Positions 8,203 through 18,540 are shown, counted from the first letter of the stretch. The stretch: 64,000 nt of DNA from Agrococcus beijingensis (GCF_030758955.1 NZ_CP132360.1:2039812-2103811), one strand, 5' to 3'. Notes: generated by a model from the sequence alone, not told the origin. Numbers and translations are program-made.

Positions 8203-8901
8203 TCAGCCCTCGCTCGCCGGGTCGAAGCGCTCCCAGCGGCCCTCGGACACCACGTCGACAGCTCCGTCGACCACACGGATGGCCGTGGCGTCGTCGATCG
8301 CGTAGGTGGGCACGGGGATGCCCGCCGCCCACGCGGCGATGCTGTCGCGCGCGGTGTCGGCCATGTCGGGGTCGTCGAGGTGCGGGTACAGCGTGAAGTC
8401 GACGAGACCCAACGCCCGCTCGGCGTCGACCCCCATGTCGCTGCCGTCGGGCACGAGCTGCCGGTCGAACGCCGCGTCGCAGTTGTAGGGCGTGACCGCG
8501 ATGCTGCCCGCGCTGACGCCGACGTAGACCGTCTGCTCCAAGGTCGGCAGGAGGTCGGCCAGCCCGGATTCCCGCATCCAGTGGCAGAGGTAGAGCACAT
8601 CGCCGCCCCAGACGAGCAGGGCGTCGGCCTCCTGCAGCATCGGCACCCAGCTCTCGCGGCGGATCGTCGGCAGCGCGGTCAGCTCGAGCACGCCGAGCGA
8701 CTTCCAGCCGAGGCCGGCCAGCGGACCCGAGGCCGTGCCCGAGATCGCCTCCCACGCCATGCCCGCGCCGCCCGGGAACGGATGGATCGCGGTGGGGATG
8801 ATGAGCGCGGTCGACTCGGCGATCGGCTTGCCGAGCAGCTCGACGAGCGCCGCGGCAATGCTCGGATTGCTGACGCCGCCGGAGGTGAGGAGGAGCTTCA
8901 T
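8203..8901 (-). CDS. pepE: Peptidase E (S51 family dipeptidase-like)
   Basis: This 232-residue protein has the class I glutamine-amidotransferase-like fold of S51 peptidases. The nucleophile elbow GVSAGS places the catalytic serine near residue 130, and the upstream GGDVLYL motif (residues 99-105) is typical of the family. The classic enzyme hydrolyses Asp-X dipeptides. Distant relatives include cyanophycinase, so the substrate is less certain than the fold. It is a single gene converging with the Lrp regulator gene. Confidence 0.88.
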   Translation of the reverse strand: MKLLLTSGGVSNPSIAAALVELLGKPIAESTALIIPTAIHPFPGGAGMAWEAISGTASGPLAGLGWKSLGVLELTALPTIRRESWVPMLQEADALLVWGGDVLYLCHWMRESGLADLLPTLEQTVYVGVSAGSIAVTPYNCDAAFDRQLVPDGSDMGVDAERALGLVDFTLYPHLDDPDMADTARDSIAAWAAGIPVPTYAIDDATAIRVVDGAVDVVSEGRWERFDPASEG

Positions 8902-9027
8902 CGGGGCCTTTCCGCTGCACGGGTCACGACGGCCGCACCGCGCTGCTCGGGTCGTGTGCTCGCAGGCTAGACCGCGTGGCCCGGCTGAGCCACCGCTGCG
9001 CGACCCGGCTGTCCCCGACGACGGCGA

Positions 9028-9057
9028 AGAGGCCCGCGCCGTCGAGCGCGGGCCTCT
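9028..9057 (-). terminator. Hairpin terminator after the zinc dehydrogenase gene
   Basis: A perfect 12-bp inverted repeat (AGAGGCCCGCGC, loop of six bases, then its complement) sits 13 bp beyond the dehydrogenase stop codon at 9070. There is no clear T-tract, which is common in high-GC actinobacteria. Confidence 0.75.
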
Positions 9058-9069
9058 CGTCAGATCAGG

Positions 9070-10017
9070 TCAGTCGGCGACCTTCGCCACCAGGCGGCCG
9101 ACGGCCGTGCCGTCGATGAGCTGCTGGATGCCGGCCGGGATCTCCTCGAAGTCGATCTCGGTGATGGCGGGCTTGAGGTCGCCCGAGGCCATGTGGCGCA
9201 TGGTCTCGACGATGTCGTCCTTGCTGCCGCCCATCGAGCCGTGCAGCTGCTTGCGGCCGAGGATGAGCGAGTAGGTGTCGATGGTCGACTCGAGCTTGCC
9301 CATGCCGACCTGCACGACGCGGCCGCCACCCGACGACTTCACCGTCTGCAGCGCATCCGCCGTCGTCACGCCGAAGCCGGCGTAGTCGATGATCACGTCG
9401 AGCTCGACATCGGCGAACTCGGTGATCGACTTGGCGACGCGCGTGGCGCCGGCCTCGCGCACGCGCTCCCAGATCGACTCGTTGACCTCGGCGACGTAGA
9501 CGTCGGCGCCACGCAGCTTGGCGACTCGAGCGCCGATCTGACCGAGGCCGCCGAAGCCGATCACGCCGACCTTCATGCCCGCCTCGACGCCAGCGGTCGA
9601 GAGCGCGCCGACCGAGGTCATGCCGGCGTCGGTCGCCGCTGCGGCTGCCGAGAAGCCGACCTCGTCGGGGATCGCGATGAGCGCCTCGGTCGAGACCTCG
9701 GCGCGGTCCTCCCAGGCGCCGTTGACCATGTAGCCCATGAGCTCGGCGAGCGGCCAGACGGCCACGCGATCGCCGACCTTCCAGTCGGTGACGCCCTCGC
9801 CGACCTCGCTGATGACGCCCGCGGTCTCGTGACCGGGGACGACGGGCAGCTCCTTCATCGTCTGCAGCCACTTCTCGTCCTCGAGGATGCCGACGTCGGA
9901 GTGGCACAGGCCCGCGGCCTTGACGTCGATGACGACCTTGCCGGGCCCCGCCTTGGGCTCCTCGATGTCCACTCGCTCGAACGCCTTGTGGGTGCCGACG
10001 AACTGCCATGCGCGCAT
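9070..10017 (-). CDS. Zinc-dependent alcohol dehydrogenase-like protein (MDR superfamily)
   Basis: This 315-residue medium-chain dehydrogenase keeps the catalytic zinc motif GLCHSD (Cys38-His39) and GHETAGV (His63-Glu64), and a Rossmann motif IGFGGLG. The structural-zinc lobe with four cysteines is absent, being replaced by a short loop (LMGYMVNGAW). The usual third zinc ligand position carries Asp in ATDAGMTSVGAL. AAGGAG lies just upstream of the ATG at 10017. It is followed by a strong hairpin terminator. The substrate cannot be inferred. Confidence 0.88.
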   Translation of the reverse strand: MRAWQFVGTHKAFERVDIEEPKAGPGKVVIDVKAAGLCHSDVGILEDEKWLQTMKELPVVPGHETAGVISEVGEGVTDWKVGDRVAVWPLAELMGYMVNGAWEDRAEVSTEALIAIPDEVGFSAAAAATDAGMTSVGALSTAGVEAGMKVGVIGFGGLGQIGARVAKLRGADVYVAEVNESIWERVREAGATRVAKSITEFADVELDVIIDYAGFGVTTADALQTVKSSGGGRVVQVGMGKLESTIDTYSLILGRKQLHGSMGGSKDDIVETMRHMASGDLKPAITEIDFEEIPAGIQQLIDGTAVGRLVAKVAD

Positions 10018-10102
10018 GGGAATCTCCTTAAAATCTGAACGAACCTGTGCTGCCGACGTTACTCCCGAGCGCACCCCGTGGCCAGCACATTCCGCTCACG
10101 GC

Positions 10103-11764
<1,662 letters not shown>

Positions 11765-11793
11765 CCGTCGATTCTCTCAGGCATCGCGGCGAG

Positions 11794-12141
11794 TCATGGG
11801 AGGCCGAGGAAGTCGCGCAGCCAACGATCGACATCACGCATGGTGGGCTGGTCGGCCACGCCGACCACGACGCCGAGACGGTCCCGGGTCACGGTGCGAG
11901 GCTGCTCGGTCATCGCGAAGCTCGTCCGCGGCAGTTCGAGAGCCGCGCCTCGGAGCCGCACGTGATTCGGCCAGCCCCTTGCCGTCGTCGTCACCGGCAC
12001 GACGATCGCGAGCGTGTCCGCCTGCTCGAGGTACAGGTCGCTCGACACGACCAGAACCGGTCGCCGCCCGGCTTGCTCGCGGCCACGCGCTGGATCCAAT
12101 TGGGCCCAGACGACCGCGCCACGCCTCAGCTGCTCAGCCAT
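11794..12141 (-). CDS. MazF/PemK-type toxin (endoribonuclease)
   Basis: This 115-residue protein has the MazF/PemK layout: an N-terminal LRRGAVVWAQLDPARGREQAGRRP strand and loop, VVSSDLYLEQ, and VVPVTTTARGWPNHVRL. Family members cleave mRNA at short motifs. I chose the ATG at 12141 because the fold begins there; it overlaps the end of the antitoxin gene by eight bases, so the pair is co-translated. The antitoxin is encoded first, as usual. Confidence 0.9.
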   Translation of the reverse strand: MAEQLRRGAVVWAQLDPARGREQAGRRPVLVVSSDLYLEQADTLAIVVPVTTTARGWPNHVRLRGAALELPRTSFAMTEQPRTVTRDRLGVVVGVADQPTMRDVDRWLRDFLGLP

Positions 12142-12364
12142 TGCCCGCTTCGCTGGCGAGCTCGACGTCCCAGTCGTTGAACTCGTCCCAGTACCCGGCG
12201 TCCGCTGCGCGCAGCGCACGACCGAAGGCCTCCATCCTCTGACGCCGCTCGTAGCCGTCGAGCAGACGCTCGATGAGCCCTGCAGCCGTGGTGCCGCGCT
12301 CGCGTGCGTCGTGGTTGATGCGGTCGCGGAGCTCGGTCGACACCTTGATCGTCGTCATCGCCAT
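12134..12364 (-). CDS. Ribbon-helix-helix antitoxin partner of MazF-like toxin
   Basis: This 76-residue protein begins with a ribbon-helix-helix DNA-binding segment (TTIKVSTELRDRINHDARERG, first strand and helix). It ends in an acidic tail (DEFNDWDVELASEAG) that would wrap and neutralise the toxin. It is encoded first in the operon. The ATG at 12364 follows a TAGACT -10-like element by six bases, favouring a leaderless start over the second ATG at 12358. Confidence 0.88.
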   Translation of the reverse strand: MAMTTIKVSTELRDRINHDARERGTTAAGLIERLLDGYERRQRMEAFGRALRAADAGYWDEFNDWDVELASEAGNG

Positions 12365-12370
12365 GGTGCC

Positions 12371-12390
12371 AGTCTACTGCTTGGTATACC
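12371..12390 (-). promoter_or_regulatory. Toxin-antitoxin promoter with GGTATACC palindrome
   Basis: On the minus strand TAGACT (12376-12371) resembles a -10 box and lies six bases before the antitoxin ATG. Directly upstream is the perfect palindrome GGTATACC (12383-12390), in the promoter spacer. That is a plausible operator for autorepression by the ribbon-helix-helix protein. Confidence 0.45.
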
Positions 12391-12398
12391 GGTGTCGC

Positions 12399-12920
12399 TC
12401 AGCCGATCAGGTAGGCCATGCCCCGCCCGTCGGCGACCAACCCTGCGACGAACTCGCGGGCTCGCTGGAGGTGACTCAGCGCGTAGTCGGCCTCGTGCCC
12501 TGGCTCGGCTTCGTAGCGCGCTCTCCCGCTGAGACGTGCTCGAACGGCATCGTCGTCGAGCTCGTCGAGATCGACGACGATCTCGCGGACGTCCTGCGGC
12601 GTCAACGCGCGCACCCACGCTTCCCAGCCCTCGTACGTCTGCCGGACCCGACCCTCAAACATCCGGAAGGCCGGACGCGCGGGCGATCCGTCCTCGCCGG
12701 GGCCAGTGGCGGTCTGCAGGTCAGACCACGCCTTGTCGAGGTAGAGCATGTCGGCCTCCGGCACGGACTGGCGGAAGTCGGTCGTCGTGCCGACCCGCCA
12801 GCCGTGCGGGAGGCCCCAAGCGTCGGCGAGCGGATCGGAAGAGATGATGCTGCGCGGGTCGGCGAGCGCTTGCTCGGTGCGCTCGGGCTCGAAGGCGTAT
12901 GCGTAGTAGCGGATTCCCAT
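12399..12920 (-). CDS. DUF1877 (YfbM-like) family protein
   Basis: This 173-residue protein starts MGIRYYAYAFEPERTEQAL and contains YLDKAWSDLQ, both typical of DUF1877/YfbM-like proteins. The middle (RMFEGRVRQTYEGWEAWVRAL) and the end (HEADYALSHLQRAREFV) are predicted to be helical. Function is unknown. I chose the ATG at 12920 because similarity begins exactly there. It lies upstream of the toxin-antitoxin pair on the same strand but is separated from it by that operon's promoter. Confidence 0.75.
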   Translation of the reverse strand: MGIRYYAYAFEPERTEQALADPRSIISSDPLADAWGLPHGWRVGTTTDFRQSVPEADMLYLDKAWSDLQTATGPGEDGSPARPAFRMFEGRVRQTYEGWEAWVRALTPQDVREIVVDLDELDDDAVRARLSGRARYEAEPGHEADYALSHLQRAREFVAGLVADGRGMAYLIG

Positions 12921-13012
12921 GCGGCGAGTGTCGCTCAGCAACCAGCGACCCGAAGCAGCCGCGGGGCGTGGCTGTGGAGGACGCGACGTGGCGCTCCGTG
13001 TCGCTGGTGGCG

Positions 13013-13330
13013 TCAGCGGTGCTCGGCCGTCTCGATGCCCATCGCCGTCGCATGCTCGCTGACCTCGCGCGCGAGGCGCAGGTCGCGGCCGGTGACACCA
13101 CCCGCGTCGTGACTGGTCAGCGTGACCTCCACGGCCCCGTAGGTCAGCTGCACGTCGGGGTGGTGGTTCGCCGCCTCGGCCGACGCGCCGACGCGGTTCA
13201 CCAGCTCCAGCCCCGTGGCGAAGCTGCCGGTGCGGAATCGCGCCGTCAAAGTGTCGTCGACGTGTCGCCAACCGGTCAGCCCGGCGTCGGCGATCTCGGA
13301 TGCGGTGAGCTGCTGCTTCGGATCCTGCAT
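13013..13330 (-). CDS. Pterin-4-alpha-carbinolamine dehydratase
   Basis: This 105-residue enzyme dehydrates 4a-hydroxytetrahydropterin during recycling of the pterin cofactor. The active-site motif AEAANHHPDV (His56-His57-Pro58) is intact, and the rest follows the family pattern (WRHVDDTLTARFRTGSF, LTSHDAGGVTGRDL). Length is standard. No aromatic amino acid hydroxylase is nearby. The gene is followed by an unrelated DUF1877 gene. Confidence 0.93.
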   Translation of the reverse strand: MQDPKQQLTASEIADAGLTGWRHVDDTLTARFRTGSFATGLELVNRVGASAEAANHHPDVQLTYGAVEVTLTSHDAGGVTGRDLRLAREVSEHATAMGIETAEHR

Positions 13331-13395
13331 GCGTCCATCGTGGATGCTCCAGCCCGCCCGCGCCATGCTCGACCTGCGGCAGTCACCAGGCGCGC

Positions 13396-13845
13396 TCACG
13401 CCTGCTCGGCCGCAAGCACCATCACCTGCTCGGGGTTCGGATGCAGCACGAAGCCGGCCTGCAGGTAGATCTCGTGCGCGTCGGCGGTCGCGAGCATCAG
13501 CCGCTTCAGCTGCAGCGGGCGCACGGCATCGACGATCGCCCTCGCGAGCGCGGAGCCGAGCCCGAGCCCGCGGGCGGAGCGGTCGATGTAGACGTCGCAC
13601 AGCCAGCCGAAGGTGGCGCCGTCGGTGACGAGCCGGGCATAGCCCACCTGGGCGCCGTCGGCCGCGTAGACGCCGAAGCTCACCGATCCCGCGATCGCGC
13701 GGCGCACGACGTCCACGTGCCTGCCCAACGCCCAATACGCATCCGTCGACAGCCACGTGTGGATGCGCTCGACGTCGAGCCGTGCGGGGTCCGTGTCGAC
13801 GACGTAGCCGTCGAGCAGCGCGCGCTGCAGGTGCGGGGCGTTCAT
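13396..13845 (-). CDS. GNAT family N-acetyltransferase
   Basis: This 149-residue acetyltransferase has the GNAT acetyl-CoA loop RGLGLGSALARAIV (motif A, about residues 92-105), the preceding strand WLCDVYIDRSARG, and the C-terminal TADAHEIYLQAGFVLHP. It resembles small general acetyltransferases whose substrate is unknown. It is divergent from the zinc-finger gene at 13905 with a 59-bp gap. Confidence 0.9.
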   Translation of the reverse strand: MNAPHLQRALLDGYVVDTDPARLDVERIHTWLSTDAYWALGRHVDVVRRAIAGSVSFGVYAADGAQVGYARLVTDGATFGWLCDVYIDRSARGLGLGSALARAIVDAVRPLQLKRLMLATADAHEIYLQAGFVLHPNPEQVMVLAAEQA

Positions 13846-13904
13846 GCCAACATCCTGCCGCTGGTGCGGCCGAGCCGTGGCCGCGCACGACCTATGGTGG
13901 AGCG

Positions 13905-14243
13905 ATGTCGGATCCCCGCGCAGCCAGCATCGCCGAGCGGCGCCGCGCCGTGCTCGCGCAGCTCGCCGACGTCGAGCAGCAGCTGACCGAGCTGCGTCGC
14001 ATGCGCGAGCGCGAGCACGACGACGACGAGCACGACCCGGATGGCGTGTCGCTGTCATCGGAGTGGTCGCGGCTCGAGGGCCTCCGGCAGACACAGATGG
14101 ATGCGTTGGCGTCCGTCGACGAGGCGGCCGCGCGTCTCGCGCGCGGCCAGGGCGCGACCTGCAGCGTCTGCGGCGGGCCGATCGCGCCCGAGCGGCTCGA
14201 GGCGCGGCCCGACGCGACCACCTGCATCGGCTGCGCGCGCTGA
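13905..14243 (+). CDS. DksA/TraR-type C4 zinc finger protein
   Basis: This 112-residue protein has an N-terminal coiled-coil segment (RRRAVLAQLADVEQQLTEL and following acidic residues) and a C-terminal four-cysteine zinc finger, CSVCGGPI...CIGCA. That is the arrangement of DksA/TraR-family proteins, some of which act on RNA polymerase in the stringent response. It lacks an obvious DxxDxA coiled-coil-tip motif, so a DksA role is not assured. Confidence 0.82.
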   Translation: MSDPRAASIAERRRAVLAQLADVEQQLTELRRMREREHDDDEHDPDGVSLSSEWSRLEGLRQTQMDALASVDEAAARLARGQGATCSVCGGPIAPERLEARPDATTCIGCAR

Positions 14244-14302
14244 GCGATGCGCTCGCGCATCCGCTGGCTCGCCGGGGCACGCCGCTCGGGCACACTCGTC
14301 TC

Positions 14303-14743
14303 GTGGACGATCTGCACGTGCCCCCAGGCCCCGGCGCACCGCGCGGCCTGCGCGTGCCCGCGGTCGAGCTGGTAGAGCAGTTCTCCCGGTCGTCGGGCCC
14401 TGGCGGGCAGGGCGTCAACACCACCGACTCGCGCGTGCAGCTGAGCCTCGACCTCGCGACCACCAGCGCGCTCAGCGAGCCGCAGCGCGCTCGCGTGCTC
14501 GAGCGGCTCGCCGGCCGCCTCACGGGCACCGTGCTCACGGTCAGCGCCTCGGAGCACCGCTCGCAGCTCGACAACCGCAACGCGGCGCGACGCCGCATCA
14601 TCGCGCTGCTGGGCGATGCGGTCGTGCCTGCCTCCGTGCGGCGCGCGACCCGGCCCACGCGCGGCTCGCAGCGTCGGCGCAGCGAGGCGAAGATCCAGCG
14701 ATCCGAGACCAAGCGCAACCGCAGGCCGCCGCGCCCGGAGTGA
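14303..14743 (+). CDS. arfB: Alternative ribosome-rescue factor ArfB (YaeJ-type peptidyl-tRNA hydrolase)
   Basis: This 146-residue release-factor-like protein has the catalytic SGPGGQGVN motif (Gly-Gly-Gln at about 34-36) and a basic C-terminal tail (SEAKIQRSETKRNRRPPR) that enters the empty mRNA channel of stalled ribosomes. Length is right for ArfB rather than a full release factor. The GTG at 14303 gives the shortest sensible N-terminus. It follows the zinc-finger gene by 59 bp. Confidence 0.92.
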   Translation: MDDLHVPPGPGAPRGLRVPAVELVEQFSRSSGPGGQGVNTTDSRVQLSLDLATTSALSEPQRARVLERLAGRLTGTVLTVSASEHRSQLDNRNAARRRIIALLGDAVVPASVRRATRPTRGSQRRRSEAKIQRSETKRNRRPPRPE

Positions 14744-14761
14744 CTCCTGCGCGAGCGCCGA

Positions 14762-15487
14762 TCAGGCGGTCGCGCTGCGGATCGCCTCCAGCCGCTCGAT
14801 TGCTCGGTCGATGAGGGCGGCGTCGGTGCCGCGCACGACGATGTTCGTGCCGTAGCCCGTGGTGTCGCGGAACGGGTAGGAGCCGATGCTCAACGTCGGC
14901 AGCGCGGCGGCGAGCTCGCGCAAGGGAGCCGCGATGCGGCCCTCGCCGACCTCGAAGCGCACCTCGCGCGACAGCACGGGGCTGCCCGCCTCGAGGCTGG
15001 GCAGCAGCTCGTCGAGCATCGCGACGAAGATGTCGGGCACGCCGGCCATGACGTGCACGTTGCCGACGCTGAACCCCGGCGCGCCGCTGATGCGGTTGAC
15101 GATGAGCTCCGCGCCGGCCGGGATGCGCGCCATGCGCAGGTGCTCGGCGGTCAGCACCCGCCCCACGCCGACGGCGGCCTGCATCTGCTGGCGAGCATCG
15201 TCGCGCACCTCGACCGCGACGCCGAACGCGGCGGCCACGGCATCCACCGTGATGTCGTCGTGCGTCGGCCCGATGCCGCCCGAAGTGAAGACGTGCCGGT
15301 GCGCGGCGCGCAGGGCGTTGAGCGCATCGACGATCACGCCGTGGTCGTCGGGCACGACGCGGATCTCGCGCAGCTCGATCCCGACCGGGGTCAGCCGACC
15401 GGCGAGGTGGTAGGCGTTCGCCTCGCGGGTGCGGCCTGACAGGATCTCGTCGCCGATCACGAGCATTGCGGCGGTCGGGTTCGACAT
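14762..15487 (-). CDS. CinA-like molybdopterin-binding domain protein
   Basis: This 241-residue protein matches the N-terminal MoCF/CinA domain: TAAMLVIGDEILSGRTREANA at the start, FTSGGIGPTHDDIT (about residues 68-80), and NRISGAPGFSVGNVHVMAGVP. The C-terminal nicotinamide-nucleotide amidase domain of full CinA is missing. Stand-alone relatives are thought to have pyrophosphatase-type activity on nucleotide cofactors; this is family inference. Confidence 0.88.
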   Translation of the reverse strand: MSNPTAAMLVIGDEILSGRTREANAYHLAGRLTPVGIELREIRVVPDDHGVIVDALNALRAAHRHVFTSGGIGPTHDDITVDAVAAAFGVAVEVRDDARQQMQAAVGVGRVLTAEHLRMARIPAGAELIVNRISGAPGFSVGNVHVMAGVPDIFVAMLDELLPSLEAGSPVLSREVRFEVGEGRIAAPLRELAAALPTLSIGSYPFRDTTGYGTNIVVRGTDAALIDRAIERLEAIRSATA

Positions 15488-15789
15488 AGGTCAAGACTGC
15501 CGTGCCCGCGGGCCGGAAGCCAACCGACGGGGGCCGCGAATGTGGAAGCCCCTCGCGCCGAGGCGGAGGGGCTGTCACTGGGCCTTCATCCAAGACGTTT
15601 CCCGCCCCAGGAGTACCGGGATCCAGACTGCCAGCGCGCGCCTGGGCAGATGCTGGACGGCGGCTTTGAGCGCCCTCCACAGGCGACCGCTCGAGAGCAG
15701 GTCGACGGCGAACCGGGGCTCGCCCGACTATCCACAGGTGCGACTGCTGCCCACCCCGCGAGAGCAGCGGATGCGCCATCGTGCCGCTC
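15488..15789. other. Intergenic region with an orphan hairpin
   Basis: This 302-bp divergent gap between the CinA-like gene and an unknown gene holds an 8-bp inverted repeat (AGCCCCTC at 15547-15554 and GAGGGGCT at 15566-15573). The hairpin ends neither neighbouring gene. I saw no convincing open reading frame, tRNA or clear promoter in the rest. Confidence 0.5.
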
Positions 15790-16449
15790 ATGACGATCAC
15801 GCCGACCGAGCCACCGCACCCGACACCGCTGCAGGACGCTGAGCCGCCACGTCGAGGCAAGCCGTGGAACGAGGATGACTTCCTCGAGCTCATGCGCGCG
15901 TGCCGCGGCGGCTCCACGCTGGCCGAGATCGCTCGACGAGTCGGGCGCTCAGAGTCGAGCATCGGACCGCAGCTGCGACGCCTGCTCCCCACAGAAGAGC
16001 GGCATCTCCCTGTCGAACTCGCCCTGCCACGACTGCGTCAGCTCGACCGCGACGGCGACTACGACTGGCTCTCGGCGCTCGCCCAGCGATCGAAGTCGCC
16101 GTGGGAGATCGAGCGGGAGGCGCTGGCGGAGCGTGACGCGCGGGGCATCGGCACGTTCAACGACGAGGAGCTGCTGACCGTCGCTCTCGCCTTGGCGAGC
16201 TGCTCGCTCCCGTTGCAGACCACGGTCACGCAGCGATGCGCGCAGGAGCTGGACCGGCGACGACTCACCGACGAGCTGCACCGTCGTGCGGCGCGCCTCA
16301 CCCAGGCCGCGGCGGAGCGACTGTTCGGGCGCGATCGGTACCGCGATGATTACCAGCCCTACTGGCAGGTCGAAGAGCATCCGTCGATCGTCGACGCACA
16401 GGGCTGGCTCGCGCGCGGCGGCCAGTCGCCGCAATACGGCGGCGAGTAG
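15790..16449 (+). CDS. Unknown protein with N-terminal helix-turn-helix-like segment
   Basis: I do not recognise this 219-residue protein. After a Pro-rich start it has a segment (WNEDDFLELMRACRGGSTLAEIARRVGRSESSIGPQL, about residues 27-65) that reads like a Myb/SANT or resolvase-type helix-turn-helix. The remainder is helical and charged (IEREALAERDARGIGTFNDEELLTVALALASCS). It may be a DNA-binding protein. The ATG at 15790 was preferred to a GTG three codons earlier; neither has a strong ribosome binding site. Confidence 0.6.
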   Translation: MTITPTEPPHPTPLQDAEPPRRGKPWNEDDFLELMRACRGGSTLAEIARRVGRSESSIGPQLRRLLPTEERHLPVELALPRLRQLDRDGDYDWLSALAQRSKSPWEIEREALAERDARGIGTFNDEELLTVALALASCSLPLQTTVTQRCAQELDRRRLTDELHRRAARLTQAAAERLFGRDRYRDDYQPYWQVEEHPSIVDAQGWLARGGQSPQYGGE

Positions 16450-16479
16450 GCACCGGACCGAGGCCCTGTGCTCATCGCG

Positions 16480-16773
16480 CTACGCGCGAGCGCGCGTCGC
16501 GGCGCGAAGGGCCAATCGCAGCGCGTCCACCTCTGCCGCCACCCGCGCGGAACCCACGTCCTGGAAGGAGCCCATACCCCCGACGTAGAGCAACGACGCC
16601 TCCCGGGCGCCCTGCCGAAGCGCATCCGCATCGGCGACGTCGACGAACAGCTCCTCGAGCCATGCAGCAGTCGATCGTCGCCGCGAGTCTCCGTCCGCTG
16701 CGCACGCGTCGCGCAGCCGCTCGATCGCTCGGCGGACGTCGTCGAGTTGCGACTGCCAGCGAACCATCGTCAC
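16480..16773 (-). CDS. Small unknown protein (DUF6966-like)
   Basis: This 97-residue, largely helical protein contains WLEELFVDVADADAL and LLYVGGMGSFQDVG. The GGMGSF(N/Q)D element reminds me of the DUF6966 family, which has no known function; this match is from memory and uncertain. It follows an unknown gene by four bases on the same strand, so the two form an operon. Confidence 0.55.
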   Translation of the reverse strand: MTMVRWQSQLDDVRRAIERLRDACAADGDSRRRSTAAWLEELFVDVADADALRQGAREASLLYVGGMGSFQDVGSARVAAEVDALRLALRAATRARA

Positions 16774-16777
16774 CCCG

Positions 16778-17248
16778 TCACTCCCGCCGCCACCGAGAGC
16801 GCGCGGACGCCAGCAGCAGCACTACCCCGTCGCGAAGCCTTCGGCTGGCGTTGGGACCCGTCACGGCGAGCCGGTCGCTCCCCCGGTAGGCCTGGACGGC
16901 ACGATCGAACGCTTCGGCGGGAAGCTGCAGCGGCGCCATCGCCAGGTCACGTTGCGCCAATCGGTCGGCGAGCTCGGCGACCACGGTGCGCATCCCTCCG
17001 CGCCCTCGCACCGCGCTGCGGACGCGGTCGCCCTCCCCGGTCAGGCTCAGGCTCCAGCCCGAGCCGACCTCGGCGATCCCCGACCCGACCAGGATCGACC
17101 ATGCCGTCTCCATGCGTTCCCGATCGGGGACATCCGCCTGCAGCATGTCCCAGCCGGACACCAAGGATCTCAGCCCTTGCGATCGCCCGGTTCCCTGCAG
17201 CAGCGTCATCACCGTGGCTGCATCGCCGATGTCGCCGCGACCGATCAT
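16778..17248 (-). CDS. Unknown protein, partner of the small DUF6966-like gene
   Basis: I do not recognise this 156-residue protein. It is soluble, with DAATVMTLLQGTGRSQGLRSLVSGWDML near the start and a basic C-terminus (LLASARSRWRRE). The region AWSILVGSGIAEVGSGWSLSLTGEGDRVRSAV (about 65-96) reads like a winged-helix wing followed by a helix, but this is speculative. It is the first gene of a two-gene operon with only four bases between stop and next start. Confidence 0.55.
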   Translation of the reverse strand: MIGRGDIGDAATVMTLLQGTGRSQGLRSLVSGWDMLQADVPDRERMETAWSILVGSGIAEVGSGWSLSLTGEGDRVRSAVRGRGGMRTVVAELADRLAQRDLAMAPLQLPAEAFDRAVQAYRGSDRLAVTGPNASRRLRDGVVLLLASARSRWRRE

Positions 17249-17407
17249 GAGCGCCAGCCTAACCGCGAGCCCGACGGGCCCGGGTCGGGGGCCGAACTCA
17301 CACGTCGAAGCGGAACGTGGTTCGGCACCCTGACCCGTACTGCAGCACCCCGCAGGGCCAGGGAACTAGCGGAATCACGCCAGGCGGACTCGGGTGCCCA
17401 CCGCGGC

Positions 17408-18373
17408 TTACTGGGACTCCTGCGGACTCGGTGCGGACCGCAGGCCCCGGTCCGCTCCCCCGGTTTCCTCCCGCTCGAAGACCGCAACTCGCTCAAGCAA
17501 CGCTTCGACTTCGCTCGCAAGCTCGCGCTGTCGCTTGCCCGCGCTCTTGACGTCGAGTGCCGCATGGACGCGATTGAGCAAGGCTGCAGCGTCGAGCATC
17601 AGCAACCGCCCGTCCTCACGACGGCGCATCTCGATGATGTCCCCGAGGATCACGCGAAGCCCTTCCTCGGTCCTGTCCGCGAAGCGGTCGGTCGAGTCGA
17701 AAGTGGGGTGACCCTCCGGAAGCCAGGGCTGCTCGATCCGATTCAGCAGAACCTGCTCGGCACGCTCGGCCCGTTCCGTGTCCACGTCCCGCAACATGCG
17801 ACGGGCGAGTAGCGCGTCATCACGGAGCAGAGCCTGGCGTGCCAACCTAGCCACGACCGACCATCCGACAACGGTGCCGCCATCCTGCTCGAATCCAAGC
17901 GCGTCCTGAAGCTCGGAGACCGGCACTCCCACCTCCAGCGCTAGACCCTCCACATCGAACACGACGCCAGCGCCGTCTCGCCAGTACTTGTACTCCCAGT
18001 GCGGGGACTTCTCGTCTTCGAGCACCGCCATCGCAACGTCGAGCGCTGGCCAGCCCGGCCAGTCGGACGTCAATCGAGCCCAGCGAGCATCCTCATCGCG
18101 GAGGGCCTCGACGTCCGCCCAAGGCGCCTTCAGACGGCCTGGAGGCACCGCCTTCCGCCCTGTCTCGAAGCCCTCCTCGAACAGGACCACGCGCACGCGC
18201 GGCGGCCGACTGTCGGGCACGATCGCTTGGATGAGCGCCTCGAGGTAATCGCTCTTCCCGGGCTCCTTGTACGCCCAGCGTTCTCCGGGCTCGAAGTGCG
18301 CTCGCACCTCGTCGAGCGTCCACCGAGTGTCGCTGCCGCGCCTGAACTTCACCACGACCGCATCCTCCCGCAT
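17408..18373 (-). CDS. Unknown 321-residue protein
   Basis: I do not recognise this protein. It begins REDAVVVKFRRGSDTRW, contains FEPGERWAYKEPGKSDYLEAL and WEYKYWRDGAGVVFDVEGLALE, and ends in a helical, coiled-coil-like stretch (GKRQRELASEVEALLERVAVFERE, about 285-308). No signal peptide or membrane segment is seen. The ATG at 18373 is the first after a stretch without protein-like character; the frame stays open far upstream antisense to the MFS gene, but that part looks like shadow. It sits at the left edge of the arsenic island and may be island cargo. Confidence 0.6.
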   Translation of the reverse strand: MREDAVVVKFRRGSDTRWTLDEVRAHFEPGERWAYKEPGKSDYLEALIQAIVPDSRPPRVRVVLFEEGFETGRKAVPPGRLKAPWADVEALRDEDARWARLTSDWPGWPALDVAMAVLEDEKSPHWEYKYWRDGAGVVFDVEGLALEVGVPVSELQDALGFEQDGGTVVGWSVVARLARQALLRDDALLARRMLRDVDTERAERAEQVLLNRIEQPWLPEGHPTFDSTDRFADRTEEGLRVILGDIIEMRRREDGRLLMLDAAALLNRVHAALDVKSAGKRQRELASEVEALLERVAVFEREETGGADRGLRSAPSPQESQ

Positions 18374-18540
18374 CTCGCGTCCGAACGATGCGAAGACCGG
18401 TGCCCAGCGCCTATCCGCGGAACGTCCTGCCGCTGCTGCAGGCAATCGGAGTCGGCGTTGGCGAAGGGACTGCAGCGGTGCGACGCACGCTCGCCAGTTG
18501 GTGGTGCAACGCACGCGGTCCGGGTCGTCTTCGCCAGTCG

